From NCBI GenBank assembly GCA_949825045.1, contig OX463835.1, positions 16,571,201 through 16,635,200 on the forward strand: a DNA stretch of 64,000 bases. The letters run 5' to 3'. Both the position numbers and the translations under genes were made by a program. Of this stretch, positions 34,331 through 47,300 are shown piece after piece. The first letter of the stretch is position 1. Each line of letters begins with the position of its first letter. This DNA is from Argyresthia goedartella. Lineage: Eukaryota > Arthropoda > Insecta > Lepidoptera > Argyresthiidae. A model generated the notes under the pieces. It searched no databases. It saw only the letters and a list, made by a program, of their open reading frames with translations, and was not told where the DNA came from.

Positions 34331-35407
34331 ACTTATTTATTTTATTTTATTTTATTTTATTAGGTCTATTAGTCTTATTGTCCCATAGTGGGAGAAGAAT
34401 GGCGTAGAAACTCCCACAGATTGATTTTTAGATCTCTTTTAAAAATTGATAAAGTTGAATTTATTCAATAATTATCAATTAATGAAGCAAACGCATTATT
34501 ACTTCTTCTTTCTAGTCGTTCCTCATGGCGGAGGATTGACACATATACATATTATTAATATAGGATATTATTAATAAATCATGTCTATGTCAGACATAAT
34601 TTATTAATAATATCCTTTACATCTGATTGTACCTGTCATGGTTGTTGGTACGGTACTTGACCAAGGTAGCGAGTTTGGCTTTGACTTAGGCGTCTACACA
34701 CGCTCCAACTGTAACAATAAGCAGTAAAATGGCACAGATATACCGGTATTAAAATCATTCGTACCCCGAGCATTCCGGAATTCTCGCGGGCATTTGATGG
34801 TAGTTGCATCGACATTCGACGAGATCGAGATGCTGGACACAACTACTTTCATTTCTAATATCCTTTAAAGTTTTTACTTTTGACCTTAACAGTACACTTC
34901 CGGCAACATTTTGAGTAAACCACAGTGTTTTCTTCACTCAATTGCAAGCCAAGCTCCTGTTTTAGGTGTTCACAAAATCTTTAATGTTAACTAACGCTTC
35001 ATATCGTAAGCAGTATGTTACAGTTTACAATTTTTCGATAGTTTGTAAACTTACGAGAGAAATAACGTTAGATTCTTAACTTACGGTTTTGACAATCTTA
35101 CGGTGACATATACATATCTTGACAGTGCATTTTTTTTTCTTTACTTATAGTTTTTTATTTATCTCTTTGAGCAAGCCTTAAAATTAAAACAACAGATTTA
35201 AATTCAATTTATAGTTTATTATTTTCTATTCAAGGGCTTTACAAATAAGGCACATATATAGGTAACTTTCATATATAACTACATACTATGGCAATAAGGC
35301 ATTTTGTAAGTCCTTAACTCACTTTTGTATAAAATAAACTTATAGAAAAGAATAATTGCTAAAAATATATTTATATAGGAATTTTACATAAGTGTAATAC
35401 AATTATT

Positions 35408-37459
35408 ATTATACACTTACGTAAAAATCTAACTTCAAAAAAGGCTTATCATATTTCAGAAAAAGTAAGTATTTCGCGCTGCCGCCGCCGCCGCGGATAC
35501 GCTTCGATCTGCACACATTCGCATTCGCAAAACATTCGCTTCGTTTGATACGAATGCGAATGTCGTCGCGAATGTTCAAATGATGCGAAAGATCCGCTTA
35601 AGCGAATGAGAATGCGAATATCACCACATCCCTGATAGGTACCCCTAATTGTCCCATGATATTTTAGATATATAGATTTAAAAATAAGAGATAAGGGTCA
35701 GTGTACACTTAAACTTAATTGAGCTATAAATGTTTGTATTGCGTTAAAAGTATGCAACTCATGTTCAAATACTCAATCATCTACAAAACGTTAATGACAT
35801 GTTTAAAAACAAAAATATATCGAATTTAGCGTATGTTTGGGCCGAATGAATACAGAAAAGGTAACCTTTTACTTCTAATATTTGAAGGTAAATGATCATT
35901 GAATACCATAGAATTCAATTTTCATTTGTTTACTCAATTATCGACATTTCATTCTATATCCCTTGTGTAGATATGAGCGAACACCAAAAATGAAGCTTTT
36001 CCTTTCAATGGCAGGTGATATGACTTTTTCTTCTTTATTTTATTTTAAGCCTGCTAGAAGTTTATTAATTATTGTTAACAGTCACTATATGATTTCAATA
36101 ATTTAAGTTAAGTTTATCCTTGATTCACTAACTGAGCGAGCCGTGGCTCAATTAGTACTTTAGTAGCCGGTAGCTCCATTCTCTATCTCTGCCATCAATC
36201 TTGATCGCTATCAACTTGACAATTTGAAGGATGGTAGACACCTTCAGAGCACATTTTTATTGCGATTGCGACTGTTTTTAAATAATTGAAATCAAATAAA
36301 TCGCTAGTTTGACAGTTCTCATTTCAAAATTGCCATCAAATTTTGAGTCGCAATACCTGTCAGAGATAAAGAATCTGGCTAGCGATTATTTTATTTTATT
36401 ATTTATTTCATTTATAACTTTATTATTTTTACAATTTTACAATTTTGTAACTAATTGTTTTATTCCTCATCGCGTCGTCAACACTCGTCTTCGATTTCTC
36501 TTGTGTTTTCTTCTCGTTTTTCTTCTTTTTCTGTTGACGGCTAAGAGCCCTTTTCGTGTGCTGGTGGCGGTTAGAGAATGAGTAACCCCTGGGAAATATC
36601 ATCATTATTTTTTTAAACAAAAAAATACTAAATTGGGGAAAGTTATTGTACAGCTGTGTCAAATACTGCATTATCAAACAGCCTACAGTTAGCTATATTA
36701 TTGTCATAGATAATTCTCGCCTTTTCCATCAATCTCCAGATTTGGAATTGAAACCAAAACATAGGGAATAATAATGAATATTCAATACCAGTTTTTTTAA
36801 AGTATTGAACTGTCTTCGACTATACTAGCTCTGTATGCGGTGAGCTTTAAGTGTGGTGCTTTGCTTATCGAAGGTGTGATGTATAATTTTAACTGTCAAA
36901 CTGCCATGCAATACTTTTATGACATGCTCAAAATGCTATAGGGTGTGATTGATACAAATGTAAGTTAACATTTAGGGAGTTAAAAATGATTCTGGATAAA
37001 TCCACTAATAATAATCCAGCCCGTTGGGTTAATGGACGGGGGTTTTCAATTATCCTGTCCGACACTTTCAACAAACACTGGAACAGAAGCTAAATAGATT
37101 TATACTATTTATAAGTAAATCTTAGTCTATAAATATCAAATGTACATGTCGCAGATAGTTGGTTAAATCAGACACTTAACTAACACCCTAGACCGTTAAT
37201 TAAAGACCGACGTTTAAACAAATCACTAGCATTTTGATTTAAATAAAGCATCGTCGAAAACGTTTAACAATCTTACCAAAAGCCGGCGGGTTGGTTAAAA
37301 AATGTAAAACAAGATGACGCCACGTCATCAGCTGATAACTTTCAGAGTCTATCTTTTCACTACTGATTTGTACAGCTTAAATCAGGGCAAAACATTGCGG
37401 TAGCCCCCTTTATCCTTCGAGTTAGGTTGAACTTGTAAGAACAACAAAAAATACTTAAA
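35408..37459. repeat. 2052-bp tandem repeat, first unit
   Basis: Repeated directly at 37460-39511. The two units looked almost base-for-base the same; one difference noted is attattg near 36069 against attaatg in the second unit. Contains the 3' part of the hAT-like element and the left part of a family-1 element. Confidence 0.9.
37147..37459 (+). mobile_element. Family-1 TIR element, truncated (unit 1)
   Basis: Starts TGTCGCAG after TACA 37143-37146; cut by the 2052-bp repeat junction after 'aaaaaatacttaaa'. Confidence 0.8.
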
Positions 37460-39511
37460 ATTATACACTTACGTAAAAATCTAACTTCAAAAAAGGCTTA
37501 TCATATTTCAGAAAAAGTAAGTATTTCGCGCTGCCGCCGCCGCCGCGGATACGCTTCGATCTGCACACATTCGCATTCGCAAAACATTCGCTTCGTTTGA
37601 TACGAATGCGAATGTCGTCGCGAATGTTCAAATGATGCGAAAGATCCGCTTAAGCGAATGAGAATGCGAATATCACCACATCCCTGATAGGTACCCCTAA
37701 TTGTCCCATGATATTTTAGATATATAGATTTAAAAATAAGAGATAAGGGTCAGTGTACACTTAAACTTAATTGAGCTATAAATGTTTGTATTGCGTTAAA
37801 AGTATGCAACTCATGTTCAAATACTCAATCATCTACAAAACGTTAATGACATGTTTAAAAACAAAAATATATCGAATTTAGCGTATGTTTGGGCCGAATG
37901 AATACAGAAAAGGTAACCTTTTACTTCTAATATTTGAAGGTAAATGATCATTGAATACCATAGAATTCAATTTTCATTTGTTTACTCAATTATCGACATT
38001 TCATTCTATATCCCTTGTGTAGATATGAGCGAACACCAAAAATGAAGCTTTTCCTTTCAATGGCAGGTGATATGACTTTTTCTTCTTTATTTTATTTTAA
38101 GCCTGCTAGAAGTTTATTAATTAATGTTAACAGTCACTATATGATTTCAATAATTTAAGTTAAGTTTATCCTTGATTCACTAACTGAGCGAGCCGTGGCT
38201 CAATTAGTACTTTAGTAGCCGGTAGCTCCATTCTCTATCTCTGCCATCAATCTTGATCGCTATCAACTTGACAATTTGAAGGATGGTAGACACCTTCAGA
38301 GCACATTTTTATTGCGATTGCGACTGTTTTTAAATAATTGAAATCAAATAAATCGCTAGTTTGACAGTTCTCATTTCAAAATTGCCATCAAATTTTGAGT
38401 CGCAATACCTGTCAGAGATAAAGAATCTGGCTAGCGATTATTTTATTTTATTATTTATTTCATTTATAACTTTATTATTTTTACAATTTTACAATTTTGT
38501 AACTAATTGTTTTATTCCTCATCGCGTCGTCAACACTCGTCTTCGATTTCTCTTGTGTTTTCTTCTCGTTTTTCTTCTTTTTCTGTTGACGGCTAAGAGC
38601 CCTTTTCGTGTGCTGGTGGCGGTTAGAGAATGAGTAACCCCTGGGAAATATCATCATTATTTTTTTAAACAAAAAAATACTAAATTGGGGAAAGTTATTG
38701 TACAGCTGTGTCAAATACTGCATTATCAAACAGCCTACAGTTAGCTATATTATTGTCATAGATAATTCTCGCCTTTTCCATCAATCTCCAGATTTGGAAT
38801 TGAAACCAAAACATAGGGAATAATAATGAATATTCAATACCAGTTTTTTTAAAGTATTGAACTGTCTTCGACTATACTAGCTCTGTATGCGGTGAGCTTT
38901 AAGTGTGGTGCTTTGCTTATCGAAGGTGTGATGTATAATTTTAACTGTCAAACTGCCATGCAATACTTTTATGACATGCTCAAAATGCTATAGGGTGTGA
39001 TTGATACAAATGTAAGTTAACATTTAGGGAGTTAAAAATGATTCTGGATAAATCCACTAATAATAATCCAGCCCGTTGGGTTAATGGACGGGGGTTTTCA
39101 ATTATCCTGTCCGACACTTTCAACAAACACTGGAACAGAAGCTAAATAGATTTATACTATTTATAAGTAAATCTTAGTCTATAAATATCAAATGTACATG
39201 TCGCAGATAGTTGGTTAAATCAGACACTTAACTAACACCCTAGACCGTTAATTAAAGACCGACGTTTAAACAAATCACTAGCATTTTGATTTAAATAAAG
39301 CATCGTCGAAAACGTTTAACAATCTTACCAAAAGCCGGCGGGTTGGTTAAAAAATGTAAAACAAGATGACGCCACGTCATCAGCTGATAACTTTCAGAGT
39401 CTATCTTTTCACTACTGATTTGTACAGCTTAAATCAGGGCAAAACATTGCGGTAGCCCCCTTTATCCTTCGAGTTAGGTTGAACTTGTAAGAACAACAAA
39501 AAATACTTAAA
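37460..39511. repeat. 2052-bp tandem repeat, second unit
   Basis: See 35408-37459. At its far end it continues into the intact right half of the family-1 element. Confidence 0.9.
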
Positions 39512-39667
39512 ACATAAACTTAAGTACACATTAAATACTTTTTATGTACATTTATATTGTATATGTCTTGTGGCCTAGGAACGTTTAGACAACTCGTTAA
39601 ACGTCGGTCTTTAATTAACGGTCTAGGGAGTTAGTTAAGTGTCTGATTTAACCAACTAACTGCGACA
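39199..39667 (+). mobile_element. Family-1 TIR element, complete (unit 2)
   Basis: A 469-bp copy from TGTCGCAG to CTGCGACA, with target duplication TACA (39195-39198, 39668-39671). It has a short shared core (39432-39520) and the cut-down piece 'cattgcggtagccccctttat'. Confidence 0.85.
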
Positions 39668-39671
39668 TACA

Positions 39672-41293
39672 TACTTTTTGATCATCCATTTATTATTTGA
39701 AAATTTCAATTAACTTCGTCGCCTGAGTTGCAACTAATCTAATAACTAGTGTATTAGTTCCCTGGCGAGTCAACCTTCAAAGTTTGACTTGTTGTAACCA
39801 TTTGTTTGATTACCCAGTTTTGCAGTTATCTCACTAATTATGCAGACATGTGTTCAATTCCCAGAGTTTGAGACCTATCTGTACAACATAGTTTACCAGT
39901 TGACATATTGGAAGATCATGCCACTGTATTGACGTCGGCTGGTAATAGTATGGGTATAGAAGACCATATTTTGTCTATGCATATTTTCATTCGGTAACTA
40001 TACATATTGGCCGACACCCCACCATAGACCCGCACTGAGCCAGGGTGATAGAGAATGCCCCAATCTTCGTCGAATAATCTACATTTATTTTCTTAACTTT
40101 ACACATTATGGTTGCTTTTTGTATAAATATTAAGAAATTATACATTTTGGAACTTATTTCTATAATATAGGTATGTGCTCGGCGGTAAAAATAAACATTG
40201 GGATTAAGATAGACATAGCGTCAAACTTCACAGGAACTGTGGGATAGAGAATACGCTTAATAAAGCTGAAACTAGCCGATTATCTCTTGCAATCCCAATG
40301 TGCATTATTTAGCGCCAACTGCTGTGTCTGTCAACATGCAACTTTACATAACATTGCAATTTAAAGATCTACAATACTATTGACGGAATTCCCAACTGCT
40401 GCTCAAATTAAGTTCTGCTGAAATGTCCTACTTCAGCTCTAATTTCCCGAGCGAGGCACAGAGACAACATCAGTTTGAGTAACCGTCAAAGTTTAAGTTG
40501 TTTGATGTGCATCCGGAACTGTGTGTGAATGGCGAAGGAGTACGATAATATAGGGTGTAACAGCATAATAATACAAGGTGTATCAAATTTAAAGATGCTA
40601 TTAGAGATCCTTTAAGTTTTAACTATTTGCATTCAATACAAAATATACATCCATACCCGTCATTCTACATTTTTGTTTATAAGGAACTTATGGTCGCAAA
40701 TAGGCTATATTTTACCAGACAGGGAACTAGCCCATCGCCGCTTTTATTTATTTTATTGCGCTCATAATTTCCTGTCCGTGAATTGAAGGATTATTGATAA
40801 AAAAAAATATAAACGTATTTTACAGGACCTACATGAAATCCTGCAACGCTAACAATGTCACATATTTATCAATTATCCCCAAATAGACAGAATGCTATCA
40901 AACTGTTAGAACACATTACAACCGCAGATTCTACCTTAGCCTTATGAAAGTCTACGCAACAAAATCAAGTGTTTGCAAATGTGTCAACAAAATGCGGCTA
41001 AAGATACGATTAAAATGTAGACTCGCGTAAACCCTAAAACGGATCTTTTATGACAGACGTCACCTAGAGTACTGTAGATTATATTGTGGGCAATTATGAT
41101 CAAAAAACATAAAATTTGCCTTAATTTTTGTGTCATATTTTTTTCTTTTCCGGCCAGCACACAAGCGAAAGGGTAGATCTGAAGGTAGAGTATACGGCTG
41201 CATATGTGCGAACACCAGAAGGATACTTTTGCTTGGTTCTACAATTGGCATGCCGTGGTTTTTACTGAGTATAATTAGAAGAGTGTAGACTGT
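39672..41293. other. Sequence downstream of the CPAP1-like gene
   Basis: No further exon recognised. On the minus strand, overlapping AATAAA-type signals lie at about 40744-40757, some 540 bp past the stop codon; they could end the transcript. A SINE-2-type scrap ('gggaactagcccatcgccgc') lies next to them, so this is tentative. Confidence 0.35.
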
Positions 41294-41383
41294 CTACTTC
41301 TTTCCCGCGATGTAATTTCCGGCCTCGTCTTTGTATAGGTCCTCGTTGATGTTGTAGAATCCGGGCGAGCTGGGGCAATCCAC
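41294..41383 (-). CDS. CPAP1-like gene, terminal exon
   Basis: 90 nt after acceptor ATTTCCAG: VDCPSSPGFYNINEDLYKDE, AGNYIAGKK, then TAG at 41296-41294. It supplies the sixth cysteine. The short acidic and basic tail is like that of other single-domain CPAP proteins. Confidence 0.85.
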   Translation of the reverse strand: MDCPSSPGFYNINEDLYKDEAGNYIAGKK

Positions 41384-44300
41384 CTGGAAATATAAAATAC
41401 AAGTTTAAAAAATAAAACACCCTTTTTAAATCATGGATCATGTTAGGAGGAACCAAATAAGCCAGAACTTTATGGTTTTAACAGTGTTCCGTCGCCTTCC
41501 AGGCCCTCTATGCTACTAAGCATAAGCCTCACACAAGCCTATTGCAGGCTCGCGCCATCTCTCTCTCTCCCGACTCGATGAAACGTGACTTCCGAGCCTG
41601 CGAGAGGCTTGTGTGAGGCTTGTGGTTAGAGGCATCGGGGCCCAGCTCCATCATCACGTGTTGATGATTGTGGTTTGTGCCCGTTTCTACTTCTCTAGTT
41701 CACATGTTAAATTAAATCAAATCAAATATCTTTATTACTGTAGATATTTACATATACTTAGCAAACGTCATTTTTTGTCTCTTCTCTACATCGGACCACT
41801 GTGGGAGAGAAGGGCGAAGAAACTACCACAGATTGATTTTAAGATCTCTTTTAGAAATTGCTTTTGCTTAACTAATACAAATATTACATTATTAATTACT
41901 ATAATTAATAAGCAGGAATACATAATTACAAAATTATTAATTTTTAGATTTAGCCCCGAACTAGGATTCCCTGTATCTTGGGTACTAAACAAAGATGCAC
42001 ATACTTATTTAGATAAATATTACACTTAGATAGATAAACAACCATGACAAGGGTACAAACATCCGTTCTCATCAAACAAATATTTGCCCCCACCGGGACT
42101 CGAACCCGACTGCCGAATGCCGACTCGGCCATTCGGCTCTTTATTATTAGCCCAAAGGACTGTGTGTTAAGCTGTAGGCGCCGAGTACCCTCGTTGGATA
42201 CTTGGTGGTAGTTGTAAAACAATGTCTGAGGATCTAATAAGGAAATTTGAAACTTCTGACAGTCATGCCTTAGCCGGACTCCCCTCCATTGCTTGCAATT
42301 CGGTGGGGAAAGCCAACTGTCACCTCTCCATTGCCCTATGCGCTGCTTGTCTAATAGTTCTGGTATATTCACTCGGTATGACTGTAAGCGTCCGTGGCCT
42401 GGCAGTATTCACACTTCGGAAACGATTGTGCTGGTAGCAACATCTGGCTGAAACGGATACTGGATGGGTGTCCGTTTCTATGCGGCATTTGTTTCGGGCG
42501 ATTCCGTGTTTTGGATGTCACGTTAAGCTGTAGGTCCAGGCTTCTATTGCTACTCGGTGATAGTAGTGGTATAGCTGGTCAGAGGCCCTAATAGGGCAGC
42601 TTGAAAACATCTGACAGTCACACCCTTCCATCAACCCGCATCGAGCCAGCGTGGTGGAGTACGGCTCAATCTTACACGTATCCGGATAAAGGCCCGTGCC
42701 CCTCGATGCGGACATGAATGGGCTTCATTATTATTATCATATTATAATGCCTGTATTTATGTTGTGTGAATGGGTCTACCTTGAAGAACCAATCACAGAC
42801 ACGTAGTCGTTGGTTGAAGACGGTACCAGGAGCGCAGACGAACGAGTAGATGACATTACCGCCAATGCCGGGCACACACCAGTGCCATACCTGGAAGATT
42901 ATATACACAATTGAAACAAACTGGCTTATTAACGTAGCTTGATTCAGCCTTGAACATGGCATAAGATTCAAATTCGCGATGCATAAAAAAAAACGCAGCG
43001 ACTGTATTACCATCTATCGCAATAGCTTTCAAATTGGCGTTTGACTGACGAACTGTCATTTCTAGCGATTGTGTCCTGTCCCGAGTGCAGCTAAACTTCG
43101 GATATGATGTGAAATGATTTCAGTTACTGAAAGAGACTCATTCATAAATATAAGCTACCGCTTCGCCTGTTGGTATAATATAGCAATACTGTTTGGAGCG
43201 TGATTGCGTACAACAAATTGGCAGGCGTTAAGGAAATCATGGGCCAAGAATGTAGCAAGGATGAAATGTTTGTAATTTACGGAGTTTCTACGTACTCAAT
43301 TTTAAGAAGTGATAATGAATCAATTTATTTACATTCTATTATATCTCTAAATGTTCATCTTTCGTGTAAAACTTACACAGAACACACTTTTGACAGTCGC
43401 TAAACACAATTTAAATACAACACGGCTATGTTAAAGGCTAGTATTTAATCGCACATCAAAAATACTGATTCGCTCAGATAAAAAGGATCAGCAAAAACAC
43501 TTTTTATGTTTTAATCATTTATATCTAGGTACTAAAGTTTATGTTTAAGTATTTTTGTTGTTCTTACGTGTTCAACCTTACACGAAGGATAAAGGGGGCT
43601 TCGCTTCGCTCACCCCTTTACCCTTCACCTAAGCCACCGCAGCATTTTGCCCTGATATTTGCTGTGCAAATCAGTATTTTTGATGTGCAGCTTAATATTT
43701 CCCTATGTTAAATAGGACAGGTTAACCTTGCCGTGCTTGAGCACGTAACTTGACCGTGTTACTTAAGTTGTGTTTAAAGTCTGGTGTAAGTCTAACTAAA
43801 GAAATATCCATCAAACCTGGCATCGGGTGTCCGGGTCCGCGTAGTACCCGGGTATCTTGTCATCGCAGGTGAAGGGCAGGCCCTGGGGTACCTCGGTGTA
43901 CGCGGGGTAGTCCTCCCCCGCTATGTAGCCGTCAAGGGACTGGAAGCATGAGAGGTGAACATTAACCACAAGTGACAATAATAACATTTATCTAGAACAT
44001 TTTTCATTTATCTTTTTCATTTTTTATCTTATGCAGAGGATCTCCCTCGCAGTTATAATTTATATTGTAATAATAAAGCAGAAATTCATGTTGCACGAAT
44101 TTACTTTAATAAAATAAATAAGAACATTTATAACATAAGGATTAATTAAAGTAAAATTCGTTCTGTTGAGAGTGAAATTTCGTTTATTCCTGGAATACCC
44201 TGTCACTAAAATTAGAGTAAGTTGTGTCTTGACAGACAGTTTTTCCCCAATACGTTGCTTATATAACAGAAAAATTTGGAATATAATTTTCATTTGAATG

Positions 44301-47300
44301 CTAGTAAAAATATATTGTTAACATGGAATATAAATAATTAAAGCATGAAAAATACCAATACTTACACAACATAACATTACATAAACTTAGCGTCACGCCT
44401 TTTCCCATATGGGATGGCAGAGTCACAGTTGTGCCCACGTTTAGATAAGGGAAATATTAAACTGCACATCAATAATACTGATTTGCACAGCAAATATATT
44501 GATTTTCACAGCAAATAACAGGGCAAAATACTGCGGTAGCGTAGGTAAAGGGTAAAGGGGGTGAGCGAAGCGAAGCCCCCTTTATCCTTCATATTAGGTT
44601 GAACATGTTAGAACAACAAAAATACTTAAAACATAAAAAGTGTGTTTGCTGTGAAAATAAGTATTTTTGATATGCTATAGGTAAAGGGTAAAGGGGGTGA
44701 GCGAAACGAAGCCCCCTTTATCCTTCATATTAGGTTGAACATGTTAGAACAACAAAAATACTTAAAACATAAAAAGTGTGTTTGCTGTGAAAATAAGTAT
44801 TTTTGATATGCTATTAGATACTAGCCTTTAGATAATATACATTCTATTTTGCGTGACAGGGGTTAGCCCATTGCCTTTGCATGTATTGCATGTTCCTCAC
44901 GATAGTTTCCATCATCGTTAGAACGTCCGTGCTTAAGATTAAGTACTGATCTTGATTATGTATGATTGTTTCCCGACAGCGTTAGAAGGAAGGTAATGTT
45001 ATATAAGAGGGTTAAACCATGTTTATCAAAAACAATAGTATGAGATTACCATCTGTCTAATTAATAAACAGCACAAAAACTAGTCTAAATTACAATAATC
45101 TTGTCTGTTACTCATCTATCTCCCTTGAGCAATCAACATGTCAATTAGCTCACTGGTCACGACACTCTTAAACAATTGTTATAATTTATGAATTATTGTT
45201 GTGATCAGGTCATTAATTGAATAATTTCTATCAGTAGCCTATTTCTTATAGCAGTGAGTTACTAATTTACATGTATAAACTCACAATGTCGTTAAAATAA
45301 ATTAGTACAATTTTTCACCAATGATAACTAAGTATACTATTTAATTTCTTTATCTAGACACGTATCATAAACCCTCTTTACTGCGTCAAAAAAACCGCAC
45401 GTTGCGACCTGCATAATGATATACTACTTGGTAAAAACTCATTTATTATCTGAATACTGATACATTATGACCATAATGTATCAATTTTCGACATATTATG
45501 ACATTCAAATTTCAAACGCAATGCCCGCCTGCGTGCCGCCCCTAGTTTGTCTGTGAAGTTGGTAACTGAACAAGCTAAACAAGTGCAAAGCAATAATCAA
45601 AAATAATAATAATCAACTCTCGAGTGATATTATTGCCTTCGGCTCCTTTCATAGACCCACTACCGGGTTTTAGTGCCCTCCATTATGTATCAGTCACATA
45701 CATACTATAATGGTGGTTGAACAACTGAGTTTAATTTCGCCAATGTCACATGTTTTGTATAATTTACGGTAGGTATTTCGACAGGACTTACATTTCGAGA
45801 AATTTGTGTTGATTTGGTGCTCGTTACTTCCCCAGGGGGTTATTAAACAGACTGACAGAGAACACAGCCTAACCCGTTAGACCTAGTGTCATATTTATTT
45901 GTCAGGTGTTGTGTAGGTCATGATTTGGAGAAATTCATCCCCCAAAGTGGGACAATTGGGGGTTACAGTTTACTGTAAACATCGAAAAGGATTTGACATT
46001 GAAGCTGAACATTTGCAGATAGATAGTTTATAAGTGCGAGACATAGTTAACAAGAGTTTTTTTTTTCAATTATGCAACCACTATGGGGTAAGAGGAGTTG
46101 AACTTTGTATGGAAATAAAGAAGTAAAGTTGACCTATGAATCTGATATTTGAAGCTAAAAGGCAGGTAGTGAAATGGTGGGCAGGGTATATGTAATTGTA
46201 ATCGACTATGAAGTTATTTTGCGGCAGGGACTTATCAAGGATGGGATCAAATTTTCAGAATTATCACATAAATAGATCATTCATGTTACAAAATCTTAGG
46301 ATAGCACTCTTAGTGTTCGTCTCGTAATTGGCTATTTTTTCACGGCGCCTTCGCTAGTAACTGCAGAATCTGCAAAATTTCCTCAATTTTCGGTTGACTT
46401 AGTGATTAAAGGGGCAGAATAGACTTGTAAAAGTATAACTTGTGGATTAAGAAATAGGTGAATGATGAAAATGAAGATGGAATTTTTCATGACAAAGATT
46501 TTTATTCATAATAGCACAAACATTGAGACTTAATGAACGTCATAACATAATTAAGCAAGCATAATAAAACAATAAGTAGGTGCCTAATTATTAGTACATA
46601 ATATATAGGGTGCAATGAACTGGTTTAATGCCAGATGTCGGTGTCTTGTAAAAAGTCATTAATTTTGTAGTAGGCCTTAGTGCACAAAGTGTGATTTATA
46701 CATTTTTTTAGTCGAGCTTCTTTTTTTCGAGGTTTTGTATTTCTTGCGGAATTTTATTGTAGAAGCATATACAGTGTCCCATAAAAGAACTGCTAACTTT
46801 TGTGAGTCTGAACATTGGAAAAGAAAGCTTATGTTTATTTCTAGTTTGCACATTGTGGTCAATCAATGGTTTTAAAGCTACTGATATTTTTCCTATATAT
46901 CTTTATATATCTATGAAAACATACATTATGTATTCATAGATATATTGACTTGCAACTGTTAGGATGTTTTTTTCTTTGAAGAAATCTCTCAGAGACTCTA
47001 TAATAGCTTATAAAAAAATCGGAGTGCTCTCTTCTGCAAAATGAGGATGGTCTCAATGTCAGCAGCCCGTCCCCATAGTAGTATGCCGTAGGACATAAAA
47101 TAGAAATAACTAAAATATACAAGCCTATCGGTTGCAACGTCACTTAATTCCCTGATTCTTTTAATCACATATGCTGCGGAGCTAAGTCTATATGCAAATT
47201 TTACAATATGGGGACCCCACTGTAGTTTGGCATCAACAGTGATGCCGAGAAATACAGTTTCATCTAGAAGTTTTAGTTTGTCTTTCCTTAACACAATGTT

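Larger units (their letters stand above)
32190..37459. repeat. Segmental duplication, copy B
   Basis: Direct tandem counterpart of 26488-32189. Keeps 'cttagcaacagggtccctgt' in the repeat L part (about 32301), which copy A has lost. Ends where the 2052-bp repeat C begins. Confidence 0.9.

Noticed and set aside
36309..38633. Two identical 90-codon frames rich in Leu and Phe
   Set aside because: Identity comes from the 2052-bp tandem repeat; the equivalent frame in copy A (31214-31396) ends early, so the frame is not conserved.
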